From Caryophanales bacterium UBA4855 (GTDB taxonomy: Bacteria > Bacillota_I > Bacilli_A > RFN20 > CAG-826): DNA of 61,269 bases. The position numbers and the translations under genes were made by a program. Numbering within the stretch: position 1 is the first letter of the stretch; each line of letters starts with the position of its first letter. Under the pieces are notes generated by a model that worked only from the letters and a program-made list of their open reading frames with translations, was not told where the DNA came from and searched no databases. The stretch lies in the NCBI GenBank assembly GCA_002399785.1, contig DHEH01000008.1, positions 54,878-116,146 on the forward strand, read 5' to 3'. Below, piece after piece: positions 26,457 to 35,593 of the stretch.

Positions 26457-27803
26457 TTATTTATTTTCTGTTGTTGGGAGTGGTGTATTTCTAATTTCTA
26501 AAGGTATTTCCCCAGCTTTAGTTAATGAGAATTTAGCAAGAGCTGGTCCAACAAATTCATAAATAATGGTTGAAGTTAAGATAATTGCAACAATTAAATC
26601 TCCGTTAGGATCGCCTAAACCAGATAATACTCTACCAGCAGTAGAAGCTAAACCGATAGCGACACCAGCTTGAGGTATTAAACAAAAACCTAAATATTTT
26701 TTGACTTGAGGTTCAGCTTTTGTAATGACTGATCCTGAAAAAGCTCCAATCCGCTTTCCGATTACACGAGAAATTATATAAACGGCAGCACAAATTAAAA
26801 CAATTGAGTAATTTCCTTCAAAGAAAACTGTAAGTTTTAATTCGGCGCCACTTGTAATAAAGAACAACATAAATATTGGTGGAGTTATTCTATCAATGAC
26901 ATTAATTGTAGCATCAGCATCTTGCCTAAAGTTCACAAATACTGCTCCAACCATCATACACATTAGTAAGCTTGATAATTCAAAAGAACCCATATAACTT
27001 TCTTCAAATAAATATTGAAGACCAATACAAGCTAAAATGCAAAATATAATAAACATCGATCTATTGGCACGTGATTTGAATAATTTACAAATAAAGGTAA
27101 GAGCAAAACCAAGAGCGATACCAATTGCAAGTGATAAAACAATCTCGATAACTGGTTTACCTAACATTGAATAAACATCGATGGTTCCGCTTTTTAAGCC
27201 TGTTGCGATTGCAAATAATATAGCAAAACAAGCAAGAGCGACCGCATCGTCTAAAGCAACAACTGGAAGTAAGGTGTTAACTAATGGTCCTTTGGCTTTA
27301 TATTGCTTAATAACTAGCAATGTTGCGGCAGGAGCTGTAGCACAAGATATAGCTGCTAACGATAAAATTATAGATAAATCGACCTCACTATTAATAAAGT
27401 AAATAATTAATAGAGAAATAAAGACAACAACTGCTGCACAAAGTGACTCTAAAAGAGTGATAATAGCAATTCTTTTTCCTAATTTTTTAACAGTTGATAA
27501 TTTAAAAGATGTACCAATTGTAAAAGCGATAAAACCTAAAGCTAATGTAGGAATCCAGCTTAAATTATCAACTAAACCATATATCGGGTTTAGAGTAGTA
27601 TTTTCTAAATCAGTAGAGGTGTATCCTCCGCCGTTAATTGCGTTAAAAATCGCTCCTAAAACGTAAGGACCAATTATGACACCTGTTAAAAGATAGCCAG
27701 TAACATTTGGCATCTTAATTAATTTCATAACTCTTGTTGAAAGAAGACCTATTAAAAATGCAAGGGCTAAATAAACCCATATTTGATAACTAATTGTTGA
27801 CAT
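26457..27803 (-). CDS. CPA2-family cation/proton antiporter
   Basis: 448 aa with 12-13 membrane helices. The N-terminal helix is followed by MPNVTGYLLTGVIIGPYVLG, typical of KefB/NapA-like antiporters. The paired acidic motif is ALDDAVALACFAI, the two Asp of electrogenic CPA2 exchangers. No C-terminal RCK/TrkA-N domain is present, unlike Kef proteins. It probably exchanges Na+ or K+ for H+. The gene directly upstream, 4 bp away, encodes a small PII-like protein that may be its regulator. Ribosome site GAAGG is weak. Confidence 0.88.
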   Translation of the reverse strand: MSTISYQIWVYLALAFLIGLLSTRVMKLIKMPNVTGYLLTGVIIGPYVLGAIFNAINGGGYTSTDLENTTLNPIYGLVDNLSWIPTLALGFIAFTIGTSFKLSTVKKLGKRIAIITLLESLCAAVVVFISLLIIYFINSEVDLSIILSLAAISCATAPAATLLVIKQYKAKGPLVNTLLPVVALDDAVALACFAILFAIATGLKSGTIDVYSMLGKPVIEIVLSLAIGIALGFALTFICKLFKSRANRSMFIIFCILACIGLQYLFEESYMGSFELSSLLMCMMVGAVFVNFRQDADATINVIDRITPPIFMLFFITSGAELKLTVFFEGNYSIVLICAAVYIISRVIGKRIGAFSGSVITKAEPQVKKYLGFCLIPQAGVAIGLASTAGRVLSGLGDPNGDLIVAIILTSTIIYEFVGPALAKFSLTKAGEIPLEIRNTPLPTTENK

Positions 27804-27807
27804 AAAA

Positions 27808-28146
27808 CTATATTGAACCTTCGTAATTGTTTATTTCGATATAATACATACCACCTTTAACAGTAGTAAAATTTTGTGTTTCTCTTCTAATTAAATCTCT
27901 AACTTCATTTAAACCTTTTTCATCAAGAATAAAGTAAGCAAAGCAAGAATTAACTAATTCTCCTGCGTTTAAATGTCTTAAACCAATAAACATCGGATCA
28001 TCACTACTAATCTCATCATCATCCAATAAATGGCGAACTGAAGTGGATTGTAAAACGGTTCCGTTATGTCCAGATTCGAATACGTCATGAAGGATGGTTT
28101 TAACATCTTCTTGATTATCAAATGTTACATATAAAATGTATTTCAT
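27808..28146 (-). CDS. Small PII/ferredoxin-fold-like protein, likely antiporter regulator
   Basis: 112 aa, no membrane segment or signal. It begins MKYILYVTF, then alternates predicted helix and strand (DVKTILHDVFESGHNGTVLQ; NEVRDLIRRE), matching a beta-alpha-beta PII-like layout. An acidic loop (LLDDDEISSDDP) sits where PII proteins carry their ligand-responsive T-loop. The fold assignment is inference from pattern. It is the first gene of a two-gene operon with the CPA2 antiporter, which lacks its own regulatory domain. GGGGG precedes the ATG. Confidence 0.55.
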   Translation of the reverse strand: MKYILYVTFDNQEDVKTILHDVFESGHNGTVLQSTSVRHLLDDDEISSDDPMFIGLRHLNAGELVNSCFAYFILDEKGLNEVRDLIRRETQNFTTVKGGMYYIEINNYEGSI

Positions 28147-28179
28147 AATTTTTCCCCCTTAGACAAAATAATTTTATTC

Positions 28180-28216
28180 TTATAAAAAACCCATTTCAAT
28201 AAGAAAGGGGTTTTAT
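28180..28216 (-). terminator. Terminator of the desulfoferrodoxin gene
   Basis: On the minus strand AAACCCC-TTTC pairs with GAAA-GGGTTT around TTATT, followed by TTTT. Confidence 0.75.
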
Positions 28217-28242
28217 ATCAATAATTAATGTATATTTAATAA

Positions 28243-28626
28243 CTATTTAGTTGACCAAAGTCCATGGATATTACAATATGCATAAGCAATTTCGACTTTT
28301 TCGTCATCTAATAATCTAAATTCAGCTACTGGAGCATCTCCTGGCTTTAGGTCAGCTCTATAAGTATGCTTATTTGTTAATAAATAAATGTACATAATGT
28401 AATGTTCTGGAAGCATTGGGTGCAAAACTGAACCAACAGTAACTTTAACATCGTTTCCGTTAACAGTAACTACTGGAATGTGCTTTTCAACGGTAGCTTC
28501 AGTGGTATTTGCTTTTAATTCGACCATTGGCTCGCCACAGCAAATAGTTTGACAGCAATGTGTTTCTGGTAACAATTCAACGATTTTTCCGCAATGTTTG
28601 CAGAATAATAATTTTAATTCTTTCAT
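28243..28626 (-). CDS. Desulfoferrodoxin (superoxide reductase)
   Basis: 127 aa. The N-terminal desulforedoxin-type centre has C9-x2-C12 and the pair C29-C30. The superoxide-reducing iron site has EKHIPVV, LHPMLPEHYI and C-x2-H in CNIHGLW. It reduces superoxide to peroxide without making oxygen, an anaerobe's oxygen defence. Two further Cys (24, 25) are unusual for the family. Monocistronic with AAAGGAG before the ATG and its own terminator. Confidence 0.93.
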   Translation of the reverse strand: MKELKLLFCKHCGKIVELLPETHCCQTICCGEPMVELKANTTEATVEKHIPVVTVNGNDVKVTVGSVLHPMLPEHYIMYIYLLTNKHTYRADLKPGDAPVAEFRLLDDEKVEIAYAYCNIHGLWSTK

Positions 28627-28771
28627 TTTGAAATCTCCTTTTAGATTTTCTCTATTATATAATTTTTTTAGAAAAAAAGCTAGTGATTTGCTCTTGTTAC
28701 TTGCGTTTCTTTATATGGAAATAATGAGAGATTTGTTATAAAATTATGACGATATAAAAAGGAGATTATTT

Positions 28772-29527
28772 ATGAAAGCAAAATATCGTTTAGTATTAGT
28801 TAGACATGGCGAATCTGAATGGAATAAATTAAATTTATTTACTGGATGGACCGATGTTGAATTATCTGAAAAAGGTGTAGAAGAAGCTAAAAATGGTGGA
28901 AAATTACTTAAAGAAGCTGGTTTTCGATTTGATTGTGCTTATACATCAACTTTAAAAAGAGCTATTCACACTTTAAATTTTATTCTTGGAGAATTAGATG
29001 AAGAATATATTCCAGTTGAAAAGAATTGGAGACTTAATGAGAGACATTATGGTGCTCTTCAAGGATTAAATAAAGCTGATACAGCCGCTAAATATGGCGA
29101 TGAACAAGTTAAGATTTGGAGAAGAAGTTATGATATTCAACCTCCAGCCTTAGAAGTTACTGATCCAAGAAATCCAGCCAATCAAGAAGCATATAGAAAT
29201 ATTTCTATTAGCGACTTACCTCTTACAGAATGTTTAAAAGACACAGTTGCAAGAGTCCTTCCTTATTGGGATTGCGTTATCAAACCTCAAATTGTTGCTG
29301 GGAAACAAGTAATTATTGTTGCTCATGGTAACAGTCTAAGATCTTTAGTTAAGTATCTTGATGGAATTGGTGACGATGATATTGTTGGTGTTAATATTCC
29401 AACTGGTGTCCCACTCGTCTATGAATTTGATGAAAGATTCAATGTATTAAGTAAACAATATCTTGGAGATCAAGTTAAAATTGCTGCTGCAATGAACGCT
29501 GTTGCTAACCAAGGTAAAGCTAAGTAA
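28772..29527 (+). CDS. gpmA: 2,3-bisphosphoglycerate-dependent phosphoglycerate mutase
   Basis: 251 aa. The phosphohistidine His12 is in LVLVRHGESEWN, followed by LFTGWTDVELSEKG, SLTRAIHT-type SLKRAIHT, and the second His in VAHGNSLRSLVKYL. It interconverts 3- and 2-phosphoglycerate in glycolysis. AAGGAG precedes the ATG. Single gene ending at a strong bidirectional terminator. Confidence 0.96.
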   Translation: MKAKYRLVLVRHGESEWNKLNLFTGWTDVELSEKGVEEAKNGGKLLKEAGFRFDCAYTSTLKRAIHTLNFILGELDEEYIPVEKNWRLNERHYGALQGLNKADTAAKYGDEQVKIWRRSYDIQPPALEVTDPRNPANQEAYRNISISDLPLTECLKDTVARVLPYWDCVIKPQIVAGKQVIIVAHGNSLRSLVKYLDGIGDDDIVGVNIPTGVPLVYEFDERFNVLSKQYLGDQVKIAAAMNAVANQGKAK

Positions 29528-29546
29528 TTAACCAATAATACAAAAT

Positions 29547-29578
29547 AAAAACCACATCCTAATCGATGTGGTTTTTTT
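29547..29578. terminator. Bidirectional terminator between gpmA and asnA
   Basis: AAAACCACATC and GATGTGGTTTT arms with A and T runs on the outside. Confidence 0.88.
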
Positions 29579-29614
29579 AAAAATAATGGGGATTTACAGG
29601 GGATTTTGAAATTT

Positions 29615-30616
29615 TTATAATAAATTAATATTATTTTCATTTGCGTTTTCGATATCTTCTTTATCCCAATATGAAGCTTGAACTTCACCAATGTGTGCTT
29701 TCTCTAAAAAGAACAAACATAATCTTGATTGTCCAATTCCGCCTCCGATAGTGTAAGGTAAAGACTTATTAATAATATTTTGACAATATGGAGTGTAGAT
29801 TTTTTTAGTTTCATTTTTGAATTCTAGTTGTTTAATAATACTATTCTCGTCAACTCTGATTCCCATTGAAGATATTTCTAAAACTTCTTTTAAAATTGGA
29901 TTATAAACTAAAATATCTCCGTTATAATTCCAATCGTCATAATCAGCAGCTCTTCCATCGTGTGGTAAGCCGTCTTTTAAAGGCCAGCCAATTTGATACA
30001 AAAAGACTGCTTTAAATTCTTTTGTAATTAGATTTTCTCTTTCTTTTCTTGATTTATTTGGATATCTTTTTTCAAGTTCAGAAGTGGAAATAAACGTGAT
30101 GTTTTGTGGCAATTTTTCGGTAAAAACACTATATTTTGTATTTACAGCATGTTCGATTTCTTGAATTGTTTGATAAATAATTTTAACGATTTTGAATAAA
30201 TATTCTAAATTACGATCATCTTTTAAAACTATTTTTTCCCAATCCCGTTGATCGACATAAATAGAATGTATATTGTCTAAAGTCTCGTTTTTTCTTATAG
30301 CATTCATATCAGCGTAAATTCCTTCATGTTCGTTACAGTTATATTTTTTTAAGGCATTTCTTTTCCGTTTTGCTAAAGATTGTATGATTTCAAGTTTTTT
30401 ATTGTTGTTTGTTACTTTAAAAGAGACTGGGTTTTCTAAACCATTAAGTTCATCGTTTAAAGTTAAATCAGGATCTAAAAAGACTGGAGCCGAAACACGG
30501 ATTAATTTTAAATTTTGCGCCAATTTTGATTCAAAATTATCTTTAATGAATTTTATAGCTTCTTCAGTTTGAATTAGTGATAATTTTGCTTGGTAGTTTT
30601 TAGGAATTTTTATCAT
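29615..30616 (-). CDS. asnA: Aspartate-ammonia ligase (AsnA)
   Basis: 333 aa. A class II aminoacyl-tRNA-synthetase-like enzyme making asparagine from aspartate, ammonia and ATP. Family segments: VSAPVFLDPDLTLNDELNG, NEHEGIYADMNAIR, WPLKDGLPHDGRAADYDDW, ISSMGIRVDEN and the C-terminal TIGGGIGQSRLCLFFL. Length is normal. AGGAG precedes the ATG. Single gene, convergent with gpmA. Confidence 0.96.
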   Translation of the reverse strand: MIKIPKNYQAKLSLIQTEEAIKFIKDNFESKLAQNLKLIRVSAPVFLDPDLTLNDELNGLENPVSFKVTNNNKKLEIIQSLAKRKRNALKKYNCNEHEGIYADMNAIRKNETLDNIHSIYVDQRDWEKIVLKDDRNLEYLFKIVKIIYQTIQEIEHAVNTKYSVFTEKLPQNITFISTSELEKRYPNKSRKERENLITKEFKAVFLYQIGWPLKDGLPHDGRAADYDDWNYNGDILVYNPILKEVLEISSMGIRVDENSIIKQLEFKNETKKIYTPYCQNIINKSLPYTIGGGIGQSRLCLFFLEKAHIGEVQASYWDKEDIENANENNINLL

Positions 30617-30730
30617 GTTTTCTCCTCATAATTATCAATTATATAGCAATAATAAAAAACTTAAATAAAATACTCAATTAATTATAATTTATCTTCAAAA
30701 AATAAATGTTTCAAACAAATAAATTATTTT

Positions 30731-30772
30731 AAAATAAAAGGCTTTTGCTCAATATGCCCCGCAAAAGCCGTT
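30731..30772 (-). terminator. Terminator of thrS
   Basis: On the minus strand CGGCTTTTGC pairs with GCAAAAGCC around a loop containing GGGGCAT, followed by TTTTATTTT. Confidence 0.85.
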
Positions 30773-30793
30773 TATTTTTTAAAAAAGTAATTG

Positions 30794-32728
30794 TTATTTA
30801 AGTAATTGATCGTGATCAACTAATAACGCTTTTGATTCAATTTCGCTACCAATTAAAGTAAGAAATTCATCAATTGAAACTGTAATTTGTTTTTCAGTTC
30901 CGTATTTTCTATATGTAACTAAGTTACCTTCTTTTTCCTTATCACCTAATACGATGGTGTAAGGAACCTTCATAACTAAAGCGTTTCTCATACGATAGCC
31001 AAGTTTTTCGTTGGAATCATCAATTTCAACTCTTAAACCTTTTTGAGTAAATTTATCAGCAATTAATTTTGCATAATCTCCATGAGCATCATTATTAACT
31101 GGTAAAACTTTTACTTGAATTGGAGCTAACCAAGTTGGGAAAGCGCCGGCAAAATTTTCAGTAATAATACCTATAAATCTTTCTAACGATCCAAAGCAAG
31201 CTCTATGAATCATAACTGGGCATACTTTTTGTCCATCTTTGTCAACATAAGTACAATCAAATCTACCTGGTAATTGCATATCAAGTTGGATGGTGCCGCA
31301 TTGCCAAACTCTTCCCATGCAATCCTTAAGTTTGAAATCAAGTTTTGGGCCATAAAAAGCGCCGTCCCCTGGATTTATTTTAAATTTGTGTCCAGTTGCT
31401 AAACAAGCTTCTTGAAGATCTTTTTCAGCTTTATCCCAAACCTTTATGTCGCCGATATAATTTGATTCTGGGCGAGTTGATAACTCAATTGAGTAATCGA
31501 GTCCAAATACGGAATAAATTTGGTCATATAATTTTAAAATACGATTAATTTCATCACCAATTTGGTCTTCAGCAAGTAAAATATGAGCATCATCTTGAGT
31601 GAAAGTTCTAACTCTAAATAAACCATTTAAAGCGCCTGAAGCTTCTTTTCTATGAACGTGTCCTAATTCAGCGTAACGAAGTGGTAATTCTTTATAAGAA
31701 TGTAAATCATTTTTATAAACAAGAATTGCACCTGGACAATTCATTGGTTTAATAGCGTAATCTTCTTTTTCAATTTCGGTTGTAAACATATCGTCGCGAT
31801 AATGTTCCCAGTGACCAGAAGTTTCCCATAATTTTCTAGATAATAAAACAGGTGTTTCAATAACTAAATAGTTATTATTACGGTGCATATTAAGCCACCA
31901 ATCTTCAAGAGCTCTTCTTAATGCATATCCTTTTGGAAGCCAGAATGGCATACCAGGACCGAATTCACTAAGCATAAATAAACCGAGTTCTTTACCAAGT
32001 TTACGATGATCTCTCTTTTTAGCTTCAGCTTTTACAAGTTCGATATGATCAAGTTCTTCTTTAGTGAAGGTAGCGACACCATAAATTCTAGTCAATTGTT
32101 TATTTTTAGAATCACCTTTCCAATAAGCTCCAGCGATTGTATCCAATTTAAAGAATTTGATAAAACCAGTTGAAGGAAGGTGAGGTCCACGACATAAATC
32201 GATGTAATTACCTTGTTTATATGTTGAAATAATTTCATCTCCAGGAAGATTATTAATTAAATCCATCTTATAAGGATTATCTTTAAAGATTTCTAAAGCT
32301 TCTTTTTTAGAGACATCTTTTCTAACAATATATTCGTTCTTTTTGCTAAATTCTTTCATTTTAGCTTCAATTTTAGTTAAATCTTCTTCTTTAACCACGA
32401 TATTTTTGAAATCGATATCATAGTAAAAACCATCTACAATTGAAGGTCCAATATCGAACAAAGCATCTGGATAAATGCTTTGAATAGCTTCAGCCATCAA
32501 GTGAGCACAAGAGTGATTTAATAAAGCAAAAGCTTCTTCAGATTTGCTTGTGATCAATTCAAAATCACCATCTTCTTTAATTGATGAATATAAGTCTTTA
32601 AGCACCCCATTTAATTTATATGCAAGACTAGCTTTAGCAAGTGATTCGCTTATTTTTAAAGCGATATCATGACCGTTTTCACCGTCAACAACAACTATTT
32701 TCTTTCCGTCTAATAATTTAACTTCCAT
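30794..32728 (-). CDS. thrS: Threonyl-tRNA synthetase
   Basis: 644 aa, full length. TGS domain at 1-60, then the editing domain with HSCAHLMAEAIQ (HxxxH zinc-like site) and a Cys/His partner in YIDLCRGPHLPSTG. The class II catalytic core has KPMNCPGAI, RYAELGHVHRKEASG and PVMIHRACFGSLERF. The C-terminal anticodon domain ends the protein. It charges tRNA-Thr. AGGAGG precedes the ATG. Controlled by the T-box leader immediately upstream. Confidence 0.97.
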   Translation of the reverse strand: MEVKLLDGKKIVVVDGENGHDIALKISESLAKASLAYKLNGVLKDLYSSIKEDGDFELITSKSEEAFALLNHSCAHLMAEAIQSIYPDALFDIGPSIVDGFYYDIDFKNIVVKEEDLTKIEAKMKEFSKKNEYIVRKDVSKKEALEIFKDNPYKMDLINNLPGDEIISTYKQGNYIDLCRGPHLPSTGFIKFFKLDTIAGAYWKGDSKNKQLTRIYGVATFTKEELDHIELVKAEAKKRDHRKLGKELGLFMLSEFGPGMPFWLPKGYALRRALEDWWLNMHRNNNYLVIETPVLLSRKLWETSGHWEHYRDDMFTTEIEKEDYAIKPMNCPGAILVYKNDLHSYKELPLRYAELGHVHRKEASGALNGLFRVRTFTQDDAHILLAEDQIGDEINRILKLYDQIYSVFGLDYSIELSTRPESNYIGDIKVWDKAEKDLQEACLATGHKFKINPGDGAFYGPKLDFKLKDCMGRVWQCGTIQLDMQLPGRFDCTYVDKDGQKVCPVMIHRACFGSLERFIGIITENFAGAFPTWLAPIQVKVLPVNNDAHGDYAKLIADKFTQKGLRVEIDDSNEKLGYRMRNALVMKVPYTIVLGDKEKEGNLVTYRKYGTEKQITVSIDEFLTLIGSEIESKALLVDHDQLLK

Positions 32729-32752
32729 AATATTTTCCTCCTATAGAAATAA

Positions 32753-32975
32753 AAAAGCATCCTTAGAAATTCTAAGGACGCTATTAATTACGCGGTACCA
32801 CCTTAGTTATGAGAATAAAAGTTCTCATCGCCTTGATTTTAACTTAACTTTAGTTATAAGTCGTATTACTACGAATGCTTAGAAGTGGTATTAATTTTTG
32901 ACCTTACAAGCTTTACACCAAGTAGCTTGCTCTCTATAAAGTTTCAATAAATTAACGTATCTTCATCAACGCAAG
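32753..32975 (-). promoter_or_regulatory. T-box riboswitch (Thr) of thrS
   Basis: The minus strand carries the conserved T-box AAGGTGGTACCGCG (32791-32804). It is followed by a terminator, GCGTCCTTAGAA/TTCTAAGGATGC, then six T (32751-32782). A probable specifier ACC (Thr) lies at 32887-32889, followed by the usual A. Uncharged tRNA-Thr would stabilise the antiterminator and let thrS be transcribed. The stem I boundaries are approximate. Confidence 0.9.
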
Positions 32976-33023
32976 AATATTTTAATATCTATTTTTGAAA
33001 TAGTAAATAGAAAAGCAACAAAT

Positions 33024-34481
33024 TTAGAAATCGCGATCTTTAGGAAGAGTGACAATTCTTAAGAAATTAGTTTTTCCGGCTCCGGTAGGAGTTCCTCCGC
33101 CGATAACAATTGTATCACCAGGAAGAAGACCGAATTGACGAGCTTTAACAATTGAAATGACTTCCATTTCTTCGATTAAATCAGGCATTTTGTTTCCTGG
33201 CATATAAGAAGAATAAACTCCCCAATATAAAGCATTTTGTCTAATAGTTGTAACATTTTTAGAGATTGATAGAATTGGAACGCAAGGTCTAGCTTTACTG
33301 ATTCTTCTACTAGATCTTCCGGTTTCAGTGAAAGAAATAATCAATTTTGCACCGATTAATTTTGCAGTATTACAAATTGCGTTTGCAATGGAATCGTTAT
33401 TATCCTTAAGTGAAGTATCATAAGCTTCTCTAGCCATTTCTTCATAATCTAAAGTTGGTTCCATAGCTCTAGAAATTTTAGTTTGCATTAAAACAGCTTC
33501 TGCAGGATATTCTCCACTTGCTGATTCGCCACTTAGCATAACACAATCTGTTGATTCAGTAATTGAGGTAGCAACATCACTAACCTCAGCTCTAGTAGGA
33601 ATTGGTGAGTGACACATACTATCTAACATTTGAGTAGCGGTAATAACTGGTTTGCCTTTTGCTCGGCAAGTTTTAATTAAATAATTTTGTACAATAGGAA
33701 CTTGCTCTTCAGGAATCTCTAATCCTAAATCACCTCTAGCAACCATGATGCCATCACTAGCATCAATAATTTCGTTCAAACTATCCATGGCTTGAGAGTT
33801 TTCAATTTTAGAAATAATAAGTATTTCTGGATGTCCATGAGCTGCAACAAAGGTTTTTAAATCTCTAACATCTTGCGCATTTCTTACGAAAGAAGCGGAA
33901 ATCATATCGACACCATTTTCACATCCCCAAGCTAAATCTTTAGCATCTCTATCGCTAATAAATTGCATAGAAAGATGGCAACCTAAACAGTTAACCCCTT
34001 TTCTATCAACTAACACATGATTATTTTGTGCTTCACAAATGATTTCATGAGTTTTTTCATCTTTATCTTTAACTAAATAATCTAATTTTCCATCATCAAT
34101 TTTAATATGGTTACCAATTTGAATATCGTCAAAAAGTTTATCGAAAGTGACACTAATTTTTTCAGGAGTGCCCAAAACTTCAGTCATAGAAATTCGAGTA
34201 ATTTGACCTTTTTTAATGTTTATTTGACCATTTTTCATCATGTGGCAACGAATTTCAGGACCTTTTGTATCAAGCATTGCAGGAATATAAATACCATCTT
34301 TTTCAAATTCTCTAATTGTTTTAAGCTTTTCTAAATGCTCATCATATGAGCCATGAGAAAAATTTAAACGCATGATGTTCATTCCGTTTTCAATTAACGT
34401 TTTTAAAACTGCTGGATCGCTACTGGCTGGACCAATAGTGCAAACAATTTTAGTTTTTTTAGTGTGGTTTTCTTTTATCAT
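33024..34481 (-). CDS. pyk: Pyruvate kinase
   Basis: 485 aa. KIVCTIGPASSDP at the start, MRLNFSHGSYDEH, the active-site Lys in IISKIENSQAMD, GIMVARGDLGLEIP, PVITATQMLDSM, and a C-terminal allosteric domain ending GGGTPTGAGKTN. It lacks the extra PEP-utiliser-like domain found in Bacillus pyruvate kinases. It makes pyruvate and ATP. Second gene of the pfkA-pyk operon (13 bp gap, GGAGG). Confidence 0.96.
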   Translation of the reverse strand: MIKENHTKKTKIVCTIGPASSDPAVLKTLIENGMNIMRLNFSHGSYDEHLEKLKTIREFEKDGIYIPAMLDTKGPEIRCHMMKNGQINIKKGQITRISMTEVLGTPEKISVTFDKLFDDIQIGNHIKIDDGKLDYLVKDKDEKTHEIICEAQNNHVLVDRKGVNCLGCHLSMQFISDRDAKDLAWGCENGVDMISASFVRNAQDVRDLKTFVAAHGHPEILIISKIENSQAMDSLNEIIDASDGIMVARGDLGLEIPEEQVPIVQNYLIKTCRAKGKPVITATQMLDSMCHSPIPTRAEVSDVATSITESTDCVMLSGESASGEYPAEAVLMQTKISRAMEPTLDYEEMAREAYDTSLKDNNDSIANAICNTAKLIGAKLIISFTETGRSSRRISKARPCVPILSISKNVTTIRQNALYWGVYSSYMPGNKMPDLIEEMEVISIVKARQFGLLPGDTIVIGGGTPTGAGKTNFLRIVTLPKDRDF

Positions 34482-34494
34482 AAAGCCCTCCTAA

Positions 34495-35454
34495 CTATTT
34501 GAGTTCGTCGTGTAACTTGTATAATTCTAAATGTTTATTTCTTGGTAAATCTAAAGCTTCAAGAATTGGATAAGCTTTTGGTTCGTTATCTTTCATTCCG
34601 ACACAAATTCCTCCAACTCCTTGATCGAGTAAATTAATAGCGTAGTTAGCCATTCTAATAGAATTAACTCTTTCCATTGCAGTTGGTTTGCCTCCTCTTT
34701 GAATATGACCTAAAACAGTTAAACGAGCATCCCAACCGGTTTTTGCAACTATATCCTCAAGAAGTTTATTTGTATCAATTGTTTTTTCGGCGACACAAAC
34801 AATAGCATGATCAGCATTTTTATCTTTTAATTCCTTTAATTGAGCAAGGACTTTATTTTCATCATACTCAGAATCTTTGGTAATAATAACATCAGCATTA
34901 CAGGCAATTCCCGAATATAAAGTTAAATCTGGGCAATGATTTCCCATGATTTCGATAACGCCACATCTTGTATGACTACTCATTGTTTCAGCAATATTAT
35001 CGATAGCATCGACAATTGTATTTAAAGCAGTATCGAAACCGATAGTGGTGTCACTACTAGCAATATCGTTATCAATAGTTCCAGGAAGTCCAACACAATT
35101 GATTCCCATTTCAGTTAATTTTTTTGCACCCATATAAGAGCCGTCGCCACCAATAACAATTAAAGCATCGATTCCTTCTTGTTTTAAATTAGCAACAGCT
35201 TTTTCTCTACATGAGAGTTCTTTAAATTCTGGTAATCTAGCAGTTTTAATAACTGTGCCACCAACATTAATTTTGTCGACAGCAAAATCTTTATCAACTT
35301 TTGTAAAATGTTGAGTAATCAAACCTTTATATCCATCATAAACAACATACATTTCTTTTCCTAAATTAATACCTGTTCTAATAGCAGATACAATGGTAGC
35401 GTTCATGCCTGGTGCATCGCCGCCGCTAGTTAAAATTCCAATTTTCTTAATCAT
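34495..35454 (-). CDS. pfkA: ATP-dependent 6-phosphofructokinase
   Basis: 319 aa. IGILTSGGDAPGMNATI with the ATP-binding GGD loop, GGDGSYMGA, GLPGTIDNDIASSDTTIGFDTA with the catalytic Asp, EIMGNHCPDLT, and GHIQRGGKPTAMERV. The committing step of glycolysis. GAGGA precedes the ATG; first gene of the pfkA-pyk operon. Confidence 0.97.
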   Translation of the reverse strand: MIKKIGILTSGGDAPGMNATIVSAIRTGINLGKEMYVVYDGYKGLITQHFTKVDKDFAVDKINVGGTVIKTARLPEFKELSCREKAVANLKQEGIDALIVIGGDGSYMGAKKLTEMGINCVGLPGTIDNDIASSDTTIGFDTALNTIVDAIDNIAETMSSHTRCGVIEIMGNHCPDLTLYSGIACNADVIITKDSEYDENKVLAQLKELKDKNADHAIVCVAEKTIDTNKLLEDIVAKTGWDARLTVLGHIQRGGKPTAMERVNSIRMANYAINLLDQGVGGICVGMKDNEPKAYPILEALDLPRNKHLELYKLHDELK

Positions 35455-35578
35455 AATAAATCCTCTTTTTTAAAATCTTACATATTATATTATAAATGAA
35501 ATAAATTATGTATTGTAAACAATAGAAAATATTCTAAAACTTTATTTAATTTAAGACAAAAAAATGTTCTAAATGTAA

Positions 35579-35584
35579 TATAAT
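35579..35584 (+). promoter_or_regulatory. -10 box of dnaB (near-leaderless)
   Basis: TATAAT, 9 nt, then ATG 35594. The expected leader is only 2-4 nt, and there is no Shine-Dalgarno. Confidence 0.45.
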
Positions 35585-35593
35585 AAGAAAACG

